64,000 nt of DNA from JAIBJN01 sp963830885 (GCA_963830885.1 CAWHOA010000020.1:1-64000); one strand, 5' to 3'; shown: positions 1 to 8,629, numbered from the stretch's first letter. Numbers and translations: made by a program. The notes: generated from the sequence alone by a model not told the origin.

Positions 1-144
1 GGTGGCCAATCCGCGCCCAAACGTCCGAGAACCCGGTCACGGAGCGATGCGGAGTTCGGGGTACCCCAGCGCCCGCAACTCTAGGAACCAAGCCAGTGCG
101 CGCCAGTTCGGCCCCTCACCCGCCTTCCCCCCTGAGAACCCCTT

Positions 145-169
145 GGAGGTTCGAGTCCTCTCGCCCGCA
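145..169 (+). other. tRNA 3'-end fragment (possible attachment-site remnant)
   Basis: The segment reads like the last 25 nt of a tRNA: a T-stem GGAGG, a loop TTCGAGT, the pairing strand CCTCT (one G-U pair), a 7-nt 3' acceptor strand CGCCCGC and a discriminator A. The matching 5' acceptor GCGGGCG and the D and anticodon arms are absent from the 144 bases upstream, so this is not a complete tRNA. Such 3' pieces are often left at the junction of elements that integrate into tRNA genes; that reading is inference. Confidence 0.4.
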
Positions 170-181
170 CTGACGCGCACG

Positions 182-2035
182 CTAGACCGGCGGCACGATC
201 CTGAGCGCCGGCCGCGGGGTCGGGGTCTGGTGCGGGCGGTCGAAGCCCAGGCTGGGCGGGTCTGCCGCGCCCCACTCGGCCGTGACGTCGAGGAGCGCCT
301 GGGTGGCCGCGCGCGCCTGCGCGCACCACTCGGCGTCCTTGGCGGTGTCCCACGGGTACTCGTCGTCGCCGACCGTCGCAGCGAGCCGGTCGCGGAACCA
401 GGCGGGGTCGTCGCCGCCTTCCCGGTCGAACCCGAACCGCTCGCGCGCGCGCTTCAGCTCAGTCTCGAGCATCTGCATGAGCGTCAGGTAGCGCGTGAAG
501 CGGTGGAGCGGGAAGCTGAACCGCGAGAAGGACTCGCCGGCGTAGGCGCCGCGCATCATCAGACCCTGGACCGCCTCCGCGTCCATGCTCAGGTTGAGCC
601 CGCCCTCGGCCTTGTCGAGGCGGATGTGGCAGACCCGCTCGCGGAAGCCCGGCATCTCCATCTGCAGCGTGTCGCGCCAGTTGAGTCCTGTGTCGAGCAC
701 CTGCCCCACGAAGCCGCCGAACCCGTGGATGCTGGCCCATCGGAGCGGCTCGTCGGCATCCGGGCCGGCCGGGATGTAGACGTGGCGCAGCGTCTCGTCC
801 TCACTCTCGTCGTCGATCACGGCGGCCAGCTCCGGGTCCGGCGCACCCATGAGGTCGAGGCCGAACGTGGGGTGGCCCGGCAGCAGCGCGTCGAAGAAGT
901 GCACCGGAAAGTTGCTCGTGATCGCGCCGTCGCTGAACCAGTGCTCGACGTACTCGGGTCTGTAGCCCTCCCGGCGCTCGTAGAAGGGCACTGAGGCGAT
1001 GAGGCCCGGGACGGCGAGGCTCATCCGGATTCCGAGGATGACCGGCATCCCCTCGCCCGGCACCCGGTGAACCGTCCGCTCCCCGATCTTCATGGTCTCT
1101 GTCGCTCTGTCCCGCATCCAGTCGGCGACCTCTTTCGGGATGAGCTTCGCGATCTCGTCGGGGTCGAAGTAGAAGTGGTTGTCGTCGGGGAGGGGTAGCC
1201 GCACCGGGCGTCCCGCGCTCACGTCGGTGGTCATCAGCTGCAGGGCGATGGAGCGGGAGTCATCGTCCTTGTCCTTCAGGTCAGCGAACGTCAAGGGGTC
1301 GCCGCCCTTACGGCCGGCGCACGCCTGGATGTGCGCGTGGAGCCAGTTGGTGAGGCCAGGGTGGTCGAAGCCCGTCTGCGTCGTCCCGGGGCAGAGCCCG
1401 AAGCCCGTCTTCCGGCTGCTCAGCGTCGTCGCAAGCGCTTTCGCCTGGGGTACGAGCATCAGGGTCACCGCGCCGGCAACGAGGACGATCACCCCCACTG
1501 CGGCTGCCGCCGCGAGGACCGGCCACGCGAGGGCGGACCACCAGCCGACCCAGAGAAAGAGCGCGTAGCCCGAGAGCGAGACCGCCGCCAGCCAGATCAG
1601 GGCGAGGACGGCCAGCGGGAGCCACAGCCAGCCGAGGGCCTGGAGCACGACGCGGCGCCGGGCGCGAGGGCCCTGTCCTCTCGCGTCCATCATCCGGATC
1701 GCGAGGTCGAAGAAGGGGCGGTTCTCGGGGCGAGGCTGGAAGAGGCCGAGCACGCGCTTCGGCCGGCCGATGTCGTCCGCGAGCTCCCGCAGAGCCTGGA
1801 AGCCGCCGTCTCCGCCTTCGCGCCGGCCGAGCTCAGCGGCGGCGGTGACGGAAGCCGCGATCGCGCCCGCCGACGTGCCGCCGACATTGCGGAAGCGGTA
1901 GCGCTTCGCCAGCGCCAGGATGGCGCCGGGGTAGACGACGCCGCTCGAGACGCCTCCCTTCATCACCAGATCGCAGACCTCTTCGGGCTTGGGCGGCCAC
2001 GGGCCGCTCTCGATCTCCGCTCTCAGCTCGGGCAT
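182..2035 (-). CDS. Patatin-like phospholipase family protein with internal membrane segments
   Basis: Predicted serine lipase/acyl hydrolase of 617 aa. Visible motifs are the glycine-rich oxyanion element GGVSSG (27-32), the nucleophile elbow GTSAG with Ser55, and the DGA motif with Asp369, which would form the Ser-Asp dyad of the patatin family. A strongly hydrophobic block at about residues 135-200, enough for two or three helices, lies between the nucleophile and the aspartate, so the enzyme is probably membrane anchored. The start at 2035 is chosen because GGAGGA sits 5 nt upstream; a longer frame to 2251 would run through the divergent regulator. The substrate is unknown. It lies beside a tRNA fragment and may be an accessory gene. 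Confidence 0.8.
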   Translation of the reverse strand: MPELRAEIESGPWPPKPEEVCDLVMKGGVSSGVVYPGAILALAKRYRFRNVGGTSAGAIAASVTAAAELGRREGGDGGFQALRELADDIGRPKRVLGLFQPRPENRPFFDLAIRMMDARGQGPRARRRVVLQALGWLWLPLAVLALIWLAAVSLSGYALFLWVGWWSALAWPVLAAAAAVGVIVLVAGAVTLMLVPQAKALATTLSSRKTGFGLCPGTTQTGFDHPGLTNWLHAHIQACAGRKGGDPLTFADLKDKDDDSRSIALQLMTTDVSAGRPVRLPLPDDNHFYFDPDEIAKLIPKEVADWMRDRATETMKIGERTVHRVPGEGMPVILGIRMSLAVPGLIASVPFYERREGYRPEYVEHWFSDGAITSNFPVHFFDALLPGHPTFGLDLMGAPDPELAAVIDDESEDETLRHVYIPAGPDADEPLRWASIHGFGGFVGQVLDTGLNWRDTLQMEMPGFRERVCHIRLDKAEGGLNLSMDAEAVQGLMMRGAYAGESFSRFSFPLHRFTRYLTLMQMLETELKRARERFGFDREGGDDPAWFRDRLAATVGDDEYPWDTAKDAEWCAQARAATQALLDVTAEWGAADPPSLGFDRPHQTPTPRPALRIVPPV

Positions 2036-2101
2036 GCCTTCCTCCGTCGTCGACAGCCGCCCGATCGTCCCGCCGACGCGCGCGGGCGTCAAGATAGAGA
2101 G

Positions 2102-2557
2102 ATGCGGGTCTCGGCAAAGGTGGACTACGCCCTGCGCGCCGCGCTCGAGCTCGCGGCCGCCGGCGACGGGCCGACGAAGGGCGAGCGGATCTCGCAGGCG
2201 CAGGACATCCCGCTCAAGTTCCTGGAGAACATCCTGCTCGAGCTGCGCCACGGCGGGCTCGTCCAGAGCCAGCGCGGGGCGGACGGCGGCTACTGGCTTG
2301 CTCGGCCCGCGGAGGAGATCAAGCTCGCGGACGTCATCCGCGCCGTCGAGGGCCCGCTCGCCAACGTGCGCGGCTCGCGGCCGGAGGTCGTCGAGTACGC
2401 CGGCCCGGCCGCCAAGCTCCAGGACGTCTGGGTCGCGCTCAGGGCGAACATGCGGGCGGTGCTCGAGGAGCTGACGCTCGCCGACGTCGCCTCGGGCGAG
2501 CTACCGCCCGAGATCGTCGAGATCACGGCACAGCCTGAGGCGTGGGAGTCCCACTAG
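2102..2557 (+). CDS. Rrf2-family transcriptional regulator
   Basis: A 151-aa protein opening with the Rrf2 pattern MRVSAKVDYALRAALELA, followed by a winged helix-turn-helix (about 15-80, with the wing near GADGGYWLARP) and a dimerisation helix. The three clustered cysteines of the Fe-S Rrf2 proteins (IscR, NsrR) are absent, as in the cysteine regulator CymR and in RsrR-like members. It is divergent from the phospholipase gene (66 bp apart) and convergent with the sulfate transporter operon. Together with the inverted repeats over the transporter promoter, this makes sulfur control its likely job; that link is inference. The start follows a weak GAGAG. Confidence 0.82.
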   Translation: MRVSAKVDYALRAALELAAAGDGPTKGERISQAQDIPLKFLENILLELRHGGLVQSQRGADGGYWLARPAEEIKLADVIRAVEGPLANVRGSRPEVVEYAGPAAKLQDVWVALRANMRAVLEELTLADVASGELPPEIVEITAQPEAWESH

Positions 2558-2591
2558 AGAACGCGTGTCACAGCGAAGCCCTGTGCCGGCT

Positions 2592-3560
2592 TCACCCTGA
2601 AACGCGTTCGAAGACCGTGGTGCGGCTCGGCCTGACGTAGAGGATCTGACCCTCGAGCAGGTCGAGCTCCTCGACCTCGGCGCGCGTCACCTGGGCGGAG
2701 ACGTGGCGGCCGTCGTCGAGGATCAGCTCGACGCGGACCTCGAAGCCGAGGTGGACGATGCGCTGCACCATCGCCTCGCTCGTCGTCCCGTTCGGCTCCA
2801 GCCGCAGCTCGAGGTCGTGCGGGCGAATCCACTCCTCGCCGAGGCGGTTCACCGGCCCGACGAAGCTCATGACGAACTCGTTGGCAGGGTGCTCGTACAG
2901 GTCGCGCGGCTTGCCGCTCTGCTCGACGCGGCCCTCGTTCATGACGGTGACGCGGTCGGCGACGTCCATCGCCTCCTCCTGGTCGTGCGTGACGAGCACG
3001 GTCGTCACGTGCACCTCGTCGTGGAGGCGGCGGAGCCAGGCGCGGAGCTCCTTGCGCACGCGCGCGTCCAGCGCGCCGAACGGCTCGTCGAGGAGGAGCA
3101 CTTTCGGCTCGACGGCGAGCGCCCGGGCAAGGGCCATGCGCTGGCGCTGGCCGCCGGAGAGCTGCGCCGGATAGCGGTCGGCGAAGGTATCGAGCTGGAC
3201 GAGTCCGAGCAGCTCGTCCACCCTGGCGCGGATCTCCGCCTTCGGGCGCTTGCGGATCTTCAGGCCGAAGCCGACGTTGTCGCGCACGGTCATGTGCTTG
3301 AAGGCGGCGTAGTGCTGGAAGACGAAGCCGACCTCGCGCTTCTGCGGCGGGACGCCGGTGACGTTCTCCCCGAGGATCGAGACGTCGCCCGTGTCGGGCT
3401 GCTCGAGCCCGGCGATGATCCGGAGCAGGGTGGACTTACCGCTCCCGCTCGGGCCGAGCAGGGCGGTCAGCGAGCCGCCCGCGATGGCGAGCGAGACGTT
3501 GTCGACGGCGACGAAGCCGTTGTCAAACCGCTTCGTGACCTGGCGGACGGCGATCGACAT
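2592..3560 (-). CDS. cysA: Sulfate/thiosulfate ABC transporter ATP-binding protein
   Basis: Cytoplasmic ATPase that powers sulfate import, 323 aa. Walker A GPSGSGKST is at 36-44, followed by the Q-loop, an LSGGQ signature, Walker B LLLDEP and the H-loop VTHDQEEA; the C-terminal part carries a TOBE-like domain as in CysA/PotA. The ATG at 3560 is chosen because AAGGAGG lies 6 nt upstream; a TTG two codons earlier is less likely. The 5' end overlaps cysW by 38 bp, so translation is probably coupled. It is the last gene of the cysP-T-W-A order. A 6-bp hairpin (GAAGCC at 2575, GGCTTC at 2588) at its stop could be a weak terminator. Confidence 0.92.
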   Translation of the reverse strand: MSIAVRQVTKRFDNGFVAVDNVSLAIAGGSLTALLGPSGSGKSTLLRIIAGLEQPDTGDVSILGENVTGVPPQKREVGFVFQHYAAFKHMTVRDNVGFGLKIRKRPKAEIRARVDELLGLVQLDTFADRYPAQLSGGQRQRMALARALAVEPKVLLLDEPFGALDARVRKELRAWLRRLHDEVHVTTVLVTHDQEEAMDVADRVTVMNEGRVEQSGKPRDLYEHPANEFVMSFVGPVNRLGEEWIRPHDLELRLEPNGTTSEAMVQRIVHLGFEVRVELILDDGRHVSAQVTRAEVEELDLLEGQILYVRPSRTTVFERVSG

Positions 3561-4359
3561 CCGCAACCTCCTTGTGTTCCCTGGGCTTGAAGACGTTCAT
3601 GGCGATCAGCGTGAGCACGGCGAGCAGCGCGAGCACGAGCGACGTCGTGTACGCGGCCACCTCGTTGAAGCGCAGGTACTCCTCGTCCACGTGGAGCGTG
3701 AGGGTCTCGGTCTTGCCGGCGATCCGCCCCGAGACCACGGCGACGGCGCCGTACTCGCCGAGCGCACGGGCCGTCGTCAGGACGACGCCGTAGGCGACGC
3801 CCCAGCGGATGGCCGGCAGGGTGACGCGGCGAAAGGTCTGGAAGCGCGAGGCGCCCAGCGTCCAGGCCGCCTCGTCCTGGTCGGTCCCGACCTCGCGCAG
3901 CACCGGGATCACCTCGCGGACGACGAACGGCAGCGTCACGAAGATCGTGGCCAGCACGATCCCGGGCGTCGAGAAGATGATCTGGATCCCGTTCTCGGTG
4001 AGCCACCCGCCGAACCAGCCGTCCTGGCCGTAGACGAGGATGAGCGCGAGGCCGACGACGACCGGCGAGAGCGCGAGCGGGAGGCCGATCATGGTGTTGA
4101 TCAGCCAGGCGCCGTGCTTCGGCGGCCGGCGGACGAGCGCCATCGCGCAGGCGACGCCGAAGATCGTGTTGGCCGGGACGGCGATCCCCACCGCGATCAG
4201 GGTGAGCTTGAAGGCCGAGATGAACGCCGGATCGGTCAGCGCCTCCCACACCGGAGCCAGGCCGTCCCGGAAGGTGTAGTAGACGATCATCGAGAACGGG
4301 AGCGCGAGGATCAGCGCGAGGTAGCCGAGCGCGGCCGTCCGCAGCGCGTACCTACCCAT
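3523..4359 (-). CDS. cysW: Sulfate ABC transporter permease CysW
   Basis: Inner-membrane permease subunit of 278 aa with about six transmembrane helices. The EAA-type coupling loop (about 165-185, DEAAWTLGASRFQTFRRVTLP) would dock on CysA. It pairs with CysT to form the sulfate channel. It overlaps cysT by 8 bp upstream and cysA by 38 bp downstream. The charged C-terminal tail after the last helix is encoded where the next gene begins. Confidence 0.9.
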   Translation of the reverse strand: MGRYALRTAALGYLALILALPFSMIVYYTFRDGLAPVWEALTDPAFISAFKLTLIAVGIAVPANTIFGVACAMALVRRPPKHGAWLINTMIGLPLALSPVVVGLALILVYGQDGWFGGWLTENGIQIIFSTPGIVLATIFVTLPFVVREVIPVLREVGTDQDEAAWTLGASRFQTFRRVTLPAIRWGVAYGVVLTTARALGEYGAVAVVSGRIAGKTETLTLHVDEEYLRFNEVAAYTTSLVLALLAVLTLIAMNVFKPREHKEVADVDRRPPGHEAV

Positions 4360-5056
4360 CGTGCCTCCGGCTGCGCCGCTCGAGGACGTCGGCGATCGCG
4401 AGGACCACGAACGACAAGACGAGCAGCACGACCGAGACCGCGGCTGCCGCCGCGGGCTCGTCGCTCTCGATCGACTTGAAGATGTTCACCGAGGCGACCT
4501 CGGTGTCGAAGGGGATGTTCCCCGAGATGAGCACGATCGAGCCGAACTCGCCGACGGCCTTCCCGAAGGAGAGCGCGGTGCCCGAGAGCATCGCCGGGAG
4601 CAGGTTGGGGAGGACGATGCGCCGGAAAGTCGTGAACGGGCGCGCGCCGAGCGACGCGGCCGCCTCCTCCATCTCGCGGTCGAGCTCGAGCAGAACGGGC
4701 TGCACGGCGCGGACGACGAACGGGAGCGTGACGAAGAGGAGCGCGACGACGATCGCCGCCCGCGAGTAGGCGACGTTGACGCCGAGCGGGCTCTCGGGCC
4801 CGTAGACGGCGAGCAGCGTCAGCCCGGCCACGATCGTCGGCAGGGCGAAGGGAAGGTCGATCATCGCGTTGACGACGCTCTTGCCGCGGAAGTCGTCCCG
4901 GACGAGCACCCAGGCGATGAGCGTGCCCGTGAGCGCGTTCACGAGGACGACCACCAGCGAGGCGACGAACGTGAGCTTGAGCGCTGCAACGGCCGCCGGC
5001 GCGGTCACCTCGTCCCAGAAGGCGGAGACGCCGCCCTCGAACGACGTCGCGATCAC
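4352..5056 (-). CDS. cysT: Sulfate ABC transporter permease CysT (5' end uncertain)
   Basis: Permease subunit of the sulfate transporter, with the EAA loop EMEEAAASLGARPFTTFRRI and about five helices in this reading. The first usable start in frame is the GTG at 5056. The same frame stays open back to about 5165 and encodes a further hydrophobic helix (LGLSTAYLTLIVLIPIAAVI) that matches the first helix of CysT proteins. No ATG, GTG or TTG is found there. The true start is therefore a rare codon such as CTG, or the 5' end carries a sequence error. It follows cysP closely and overlaps cysW. Confidence 0.85.
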   Translation of the reverse strand: MIATSFEGGVSAFWDEVTAPAAVAALKLTFVASLVVVLVNALTGTLIAWVLVRDDFRGKSVVNAMIDLPFALPTIVAGLTLLAVYGPESPLGVNVAYSRAAIVVALLFVTLPFVVRAVQPVLLELDREMEEAAASLGARPFTTFRRIVLPNLLPAMLSGTALSFGKAVGEFGSIVLISGNIPFDTEVASVNIFKSIESDEPAAAAAVSVVLLVLSFVVLAIADVLERRSRRHDG

Positions 5057-5171
5057 CGCCGCGATCGGGATGAGGACGATGAGGGTGAGGTACGCGGTCG
5101 AGAGCCCCAGAACGAGGCCGCCGGCGCGCCTGGAGGATCCAGTGCGCGCCGGCAGCGTGACCGCTTCGGGA

Positions 5172-6210
5172 CTAGTCGTCAGTGGGCACTCCCAGCTCGT
5201 TCTCGATGTCGAGGAAGATGCTCTCCTCGCGGTCGAAGAAGCGCGTGCGGACGTCGGCCCACCCGCCCAGGTCGGCGATCGTGAAGAGGCCGGCCGGGCC
5301 CGAGGAGTCGAACTCGGTCTCCACTCCCTCGACGACCGGGCGGTAGCCCTTCGAGGCGAAGACCGCCTGCGCCTCGGGCGTGTAGAGGTAGTCGAGGAAC
5401 GCCTGCGCCGCCTCCGGGCTCTCGCTCGTCGACACGACCGCGGCCGGGTTCTCGATCAGGATCGTCTCGGCGGGCACGACGTACTCGAGCTCCTCGCCGG
5501 CCTGCTGGGCGAAGATCGCCTCGTTCTCGTAGGCGAGCATGACGTCGCCCTTGCCGCCGGCGAACGTCTGCAGGGCCTCGCGCGCGCTCTTGTCCTGGAC
5601 GGGGACGTGCTCGAGGAAGAGCTCGCGGAGGTAGGCGATCGCCTCCTCGTCCGACTTGCCCTGCTCGAGCTGGGCGCCGTAGGCGGCCATGATGTTCCAC
5701 TGGGCGCCACCGGAGGTGAACGGGTTCGGCGTGATCACCTCGACGCCCTCGTTGAGGAGGTCGTCCCACGTCTCGATGCCCTCGGGGTTGCCGGGGCGGA
5801 CCGCGAAGACGACCACGGAGTTCGTGAGGATCCCGTCGTACTCGTTCTGATTCCAGCTCGCGTCGACCAGGCCGGCGTCGACGAGCGCGGTGACGTCGGG
5901 CTCGAGCGAGAGGTGGACGACGTCGGCGGGCAGCCCCTCCTCGACGGCGCGGCGCTGCTCGCCGGAGGCAGCGTAGGACTGCTCGAAGTCCCAGCCCTCG
6001 CCCTCGGGGGTCTCCTGGAAGGCCGGAATGATCTCCTCGTAGGCCTCGCGCGGCGTCGAGTACGCGACGAGGGAGAGGGTCCCGCCGCCGCCGCCCCTCG
6101 CCGGCCGCGTCGGCGTCGTCCCCGCCGCCGCACCCGGCGACCAGGAAGACGGGGAGGAGGAGCGCCGCCAGGGCGCTGAAGAGGGCGATGCGCGTGCGAG
6201 TGTGTGTCAC
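5172..6210 (-). CDS. cysP: Sulfate ABC transporter substrate-binding lipoprotein, frameshifted
   Basis: Extracytoplasmic sulfate receptor. The GTG at 6210 begins a lipoprotein signal peptide (basic MTHTRTR, hydrophobic stretch, lipobox LVAGC), so the mature protein would be lipid anchored. About 38 codons in, the reading frame is lost. After removal of one base in the GGGG run (plus-strand CCCC at 6094-6097), it continues as TLSLVAYSTPREAYEEI and on through a typical Sbp/CysP body to the stop at 5172. The body has no other defect, so a consensus error is more likely than real decay. It is the first gene of the operon, downstream of the promoter at 6233-6278. Confidence 0.85.
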
Positions 6211-6232
6211 TGGTTCGGTTACCCCACTTTCT

Positions 6233-6278
6233 CTACTAGATGAGTAGGAGTGATATAGCACTCCTATCAGAGTGTCAA
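6233..6278 (-). promoter_or_regulatory. Promoter and inverted-repeat operators of the sulfate transporter operon
   Basis: On the minus strand a perfect -35 TTGACA (plus 6273-6278) is followed at 15-17 nt by TATATC/TATCAC, which could serve as the -10. Two inverted repeats cover the same bases: TAGGAGTG-N6-CACTCCTA (6245-6266, 8-bp perfect arms) and CTACT-N5-AGTAG (6233-6247). This is the layout of a repressor operator placed on a promoter; the adjacent Rrf2 regulator is the obvious candidate ligand (inference). Confidence 0.6.
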
Positions 6279-6301
6279 GACGGAAGAGGTGGAGAACCGC
6301 G

Positions 6302-6592
6302 CTAGCCGGCTCTGCGAGCGGCTTCCAGGCGGCGGTCGATCTCGGCCACGTCAAGGCCGTCGACCTCGACGACCTTGCGGCGGGCGGTCTTCCCGGCCAC
6401 GACGGTGACCGTGTCGCGGGGCACGTCGAGGGCCTCGGCGAGGAGCTCGACGAGCGCGCGGTTCGCGCGCCCGCGCTCGGGCGGGGCGGCCACGCGCGCT
6501 CGCCAGCCGTCGCCGTGGCGGCCGACCAGCTCGCTCCGGGCGGCGCCCGGCGAGACGGTCAGCTCGATCCTGGCCACGCCCGGGAGACCCAC
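6302..6592 (-). CDS. DUF167 (YggU-like) family protein
   Basis: A 96-aa protein with the DUF167 pattern: IELTVSPGAARSELVG near the start, APPERGRANRALVELLAEAL in the middle and a final VVAGKTARRK segment. The function of the family is not established. The start is uncertain: GTG at 6592 or GTG at 6577. Both place it head to head with trigger factor, with almost no space between the genes. It sits upstream of cysP on the same strand but is separated from it by the cysP promoter. Confidence 0.7.
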   Translation of the reverse strand: MGLPGVARIELTVSPGAARSELVGRHGDGWRARVAAPPERGRANRALVELLAEALDVPRDTVTVVAGKTARRKVVEVDGLDVAEIDRRLEAARRAG

Positions 6593-6616
6593 ATGCTTCT
6601 GACAGAATGGCCTCCA

Positions 6617-7978
6617 GTGAAGACGACGGTCGAAGAGCTGCCCGAAAGCCGCGTGCGCCTCGAGGTCGAGGTGCCGGAGGCCGACGTTCAGCACGCCATG
6701 GAGCACGCGGCGTCGGACCTTGCCGCTTCGCTCCGGATACCCGGCTTCCGGAAGGGCAAGGCGCCCGTCCAGGTCGTGGCTGCGCGGGTGGGGCGCGAGG
6801 CTCTCTGGGAGGAGGCCGTGCGCAGTCATCTCGACAGCTGGTTCTGGAATGCGGCCGCGTCCTCCGGCGTGCGGCCCGTGGCGAACCCCGAGGTCGACTT
6901 CGGCGACGGTCCGCCCCCCGAGGCGGGCGAGACCTTCCGCTTCACCGCCACGGTCGCCGTCGTTCCGACGCCCGAGCTGGCCGACTGGACGACGCTCGAG
7001 GTCGGCGTTCCCGAGGCCGAGGTTCCCGGCGAGATCGTCGACGCGGAGCTCGACCGGCTCCGCGAGGTCGCGGCCGAGCTCTCGCCCGTCGACGGCCGCC
7101 CGGCGCAGCCCGGCGACGTCGTCCTCCTCGACCTGGAGGGCGACGAGATCGGCGCCACGCAGCGCGACTACGTCGTCGAGATCGGAAGCGGCCGGCTCGT
7201 CGACGAGATCGAAGCCGCCCTCGTCGGCATGTCCGCCGGGGAGACGCGGGAGGTCGAGTTCGAGCTGGCCGACGAGCAGAAGGCGACGGTCACGGTGAGC
7301 GCCAACGAGATCCGGGAGAAGGTCCTGCCGCCGCTCGAGGACGACCTCGCCCAGGCGGTCAGCGAGTTCGAGACGCTCGCGGAGCTGCGCGCCGACATCG
7401 AGGCGCAGCTGCGCGAGCAGCTCGAAGGAGAGCTGGAGCTCAAGCTCCGCCAGGACGCGGTGGACGCCCTCGTCGAGGCGTCGAGGTTCGACTCGCTCGA
7501 GCCGCTCGTCGAGCGGCGCACCGCCGAGCTGGCGACCGGCTTCGTCCGTTCGCTCGAGCGGCGGGGCATCGGTCTCGAGACGTATCTGGCCATGACGGGT
7601 CAGACGCAGGAGGAGATCGCCGGCCGGCTCCGCGGCGAGTCCGAGCAGGCGCTGAAGCGCGAGCTCGCCCTCGACGCCGTCGCCGACAAGCTCGAGATCG
7701 AGATCGGCGAGGCCGAAGTCGAGGAGCTCGTCCGCCGCGAGGCCGAGGAGGCCGGGGAGGACCCCGACGCGCTCCTCGTCGCGGCGCGCGAGGGCGGCGG
7801 CTTCGAGCAGCTGCGGGGCGACTTGCGGATGCGCAAGGCCCTCGATGAGGTCGTCGCTGGAGTCGAGCGGATCCCGATCGACCTCGCCCGGGCGCGCGAG
7901 AAGCTTTGGACGCCCGAGAAGGAGAACGCACCTACCGAGATGAAGATATGGACGCCAGGAAGCGAGGGAGGCACATGA
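6617..7978 (+). CDS. tig: Trigger factor, ribosome-associated chaperone and prolyl isomerase
   Basis: Folds nascent chains at the ribosome exit tunnel. The 453-aa protein has the N-terminal ribosome-binding domain with a GFRKGKAP signature (about 43-50), a central FKBP-like PPIase region (about 150-240) and a helical C-terminal domain. The GTG at 6617 gives the usual family start VKTTVEELPESRV and lies 8 nt after CAGAAT. An ATG at 6593 with GGGAG upstream would add eight residues and is the alternative. Its stop overlaps the clpP start (ATGA), so chaperone and protease are co-translated. Confidence 0.93.
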   Translation: MKTTVEELPESRVRLEVEVPEADVQHAMEHAASDLAASLRIPGFRKGKAPVQVVAARVGREALWEEAVRSHLDSWFWNAAASSGVRPVANPEVDFGDGPPPEAGETFRFTATVAVVPTPELADWTTLEVGVPEAEVPGEIVDAELDRLREVAAELSPVDGRPAQPGDVVLLDLEGDEIGATQRDYVVEIGSGRLVDEIEAALVGMSAGETREVEFELADEQKATVTVSANEIREKVLPPLEDDLAQAVSEFETLAELRADIEAQLREQLEGELELKLRQDAVDALVEASRFDSLEPLVERRTAELATGFVRSLERRGIGLETYLAMTGQTQEEIAGRLRGESEQALKRELALDAVADKLEIEIGEAEVEELVRREAEEAGEDPDALLVAAREGGGFEQLRGDLRMRKALDEVVAGVERIPIDLARAREKLWTPEKENAPTEMKIWTPGSEGGT

Positions 7979-8586
7979 GCCCGTTGATCCCAATGGTCGT
8001 CGAGCAGACGTCGAGAGGCGAGCGCGCTTTCGACATCTACTCGCGACTTCTGAACGAGAGAATCATCTTCCTCGGGACTCCCGTGGACGACCAGATCGCC
8101 AACCTGATCGTGGCGCAGCTGATCCACCTCGAGTCCGAGGACCCCGACAAGGACATCTCGATCTACATCAACTCGCCCGGCGGCTCCGTCTACGCCGGCA
8201 TGGCGATCTACGACACGATGCAGTACATCAAGCCCGACGTGCAGACGATCTGCGTCGGCATCGCCATGTCGATGGGCGCGCTGCTCCTCGCGGGCGGGAC
8301 CGACGGCAAGCGAATGGCGACGCCGCACTCGAAGATCCTCATCCACCAGGTCTCGGCCGGCTTCCAGGGACAGGCGACCGACATCGAGATTCAGGCGCGC
8401 GAGACGCTCGCGATGAAGCGCCTGCTCGAGGAAATCATCGCCACGCACACGAAGCAGGAGCTGGAGAAGGTGGGGCGGGACATGGAGCGCGACTACTTCA
8501 TGACCGCGCAGGAAGCCCTCGACTACGGCATCATCGACACAGTGATCGCCCATCGGGGCACTCCCGCGATGGCGGCGGCGTCCTAG
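7975..8586 (+). CDS. clpP: ATP-dependent Clp protease proteolytic subunit
   Basis: Serine protease subunit of 203 aa that assembles into the tetradecameric barrel and degrades substrates unfolded by ClpX. The catalytic Ser99 lies in AMSMGA and His124 in ILIHQ; the oxyanion strand NSPGGSV is present, and the catalytic Asp falls near 173. The ATG at 7975 has a strong GGGAGG upstream and overlaps the tig stop by 4 bp. ClpX follows after 43 bp, giving the conserved tig-clpP-clpX order. Confidence 0.96.
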   Translation: MSPLIPMVVEQTSRGERAFDIYSRLLNERIIFLGTPVDDQIANLIVAQLIHLESEDPDKDISIYINSPGGSVYAGMAIYDTMQYIKPDVQTICVGIAMSMGALLLAGGTDGKRMATPHSKILIHQVSAGFQGQATDIEIQARETLAMKRLLEEIIATHTKQELEKVGRDMERDYFMTAQEALDYGIIDTVIAHRGTPAMAAAS

Positions 8587-8629
8587 GTCCTAGTCAGCCG
8601 AGCGATTTCGAGGTACAAGGTAGAGAGAC

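Noticed and set aside
80..169. Complete tRNA gene at the left edge
   Set aside because: The T arm and 3' acceptor strand are present, but no 5' acceptor, D arm or anticodon arm is found upstream, even allowing for a long variable arm.
2575..2593. Hairpin between the Rrf2 gene and cysA as a terminator
   Set aside because: Only a 6-bp stem with a 7-nt loop, partly inside cysA; too weak to list as a terminator.
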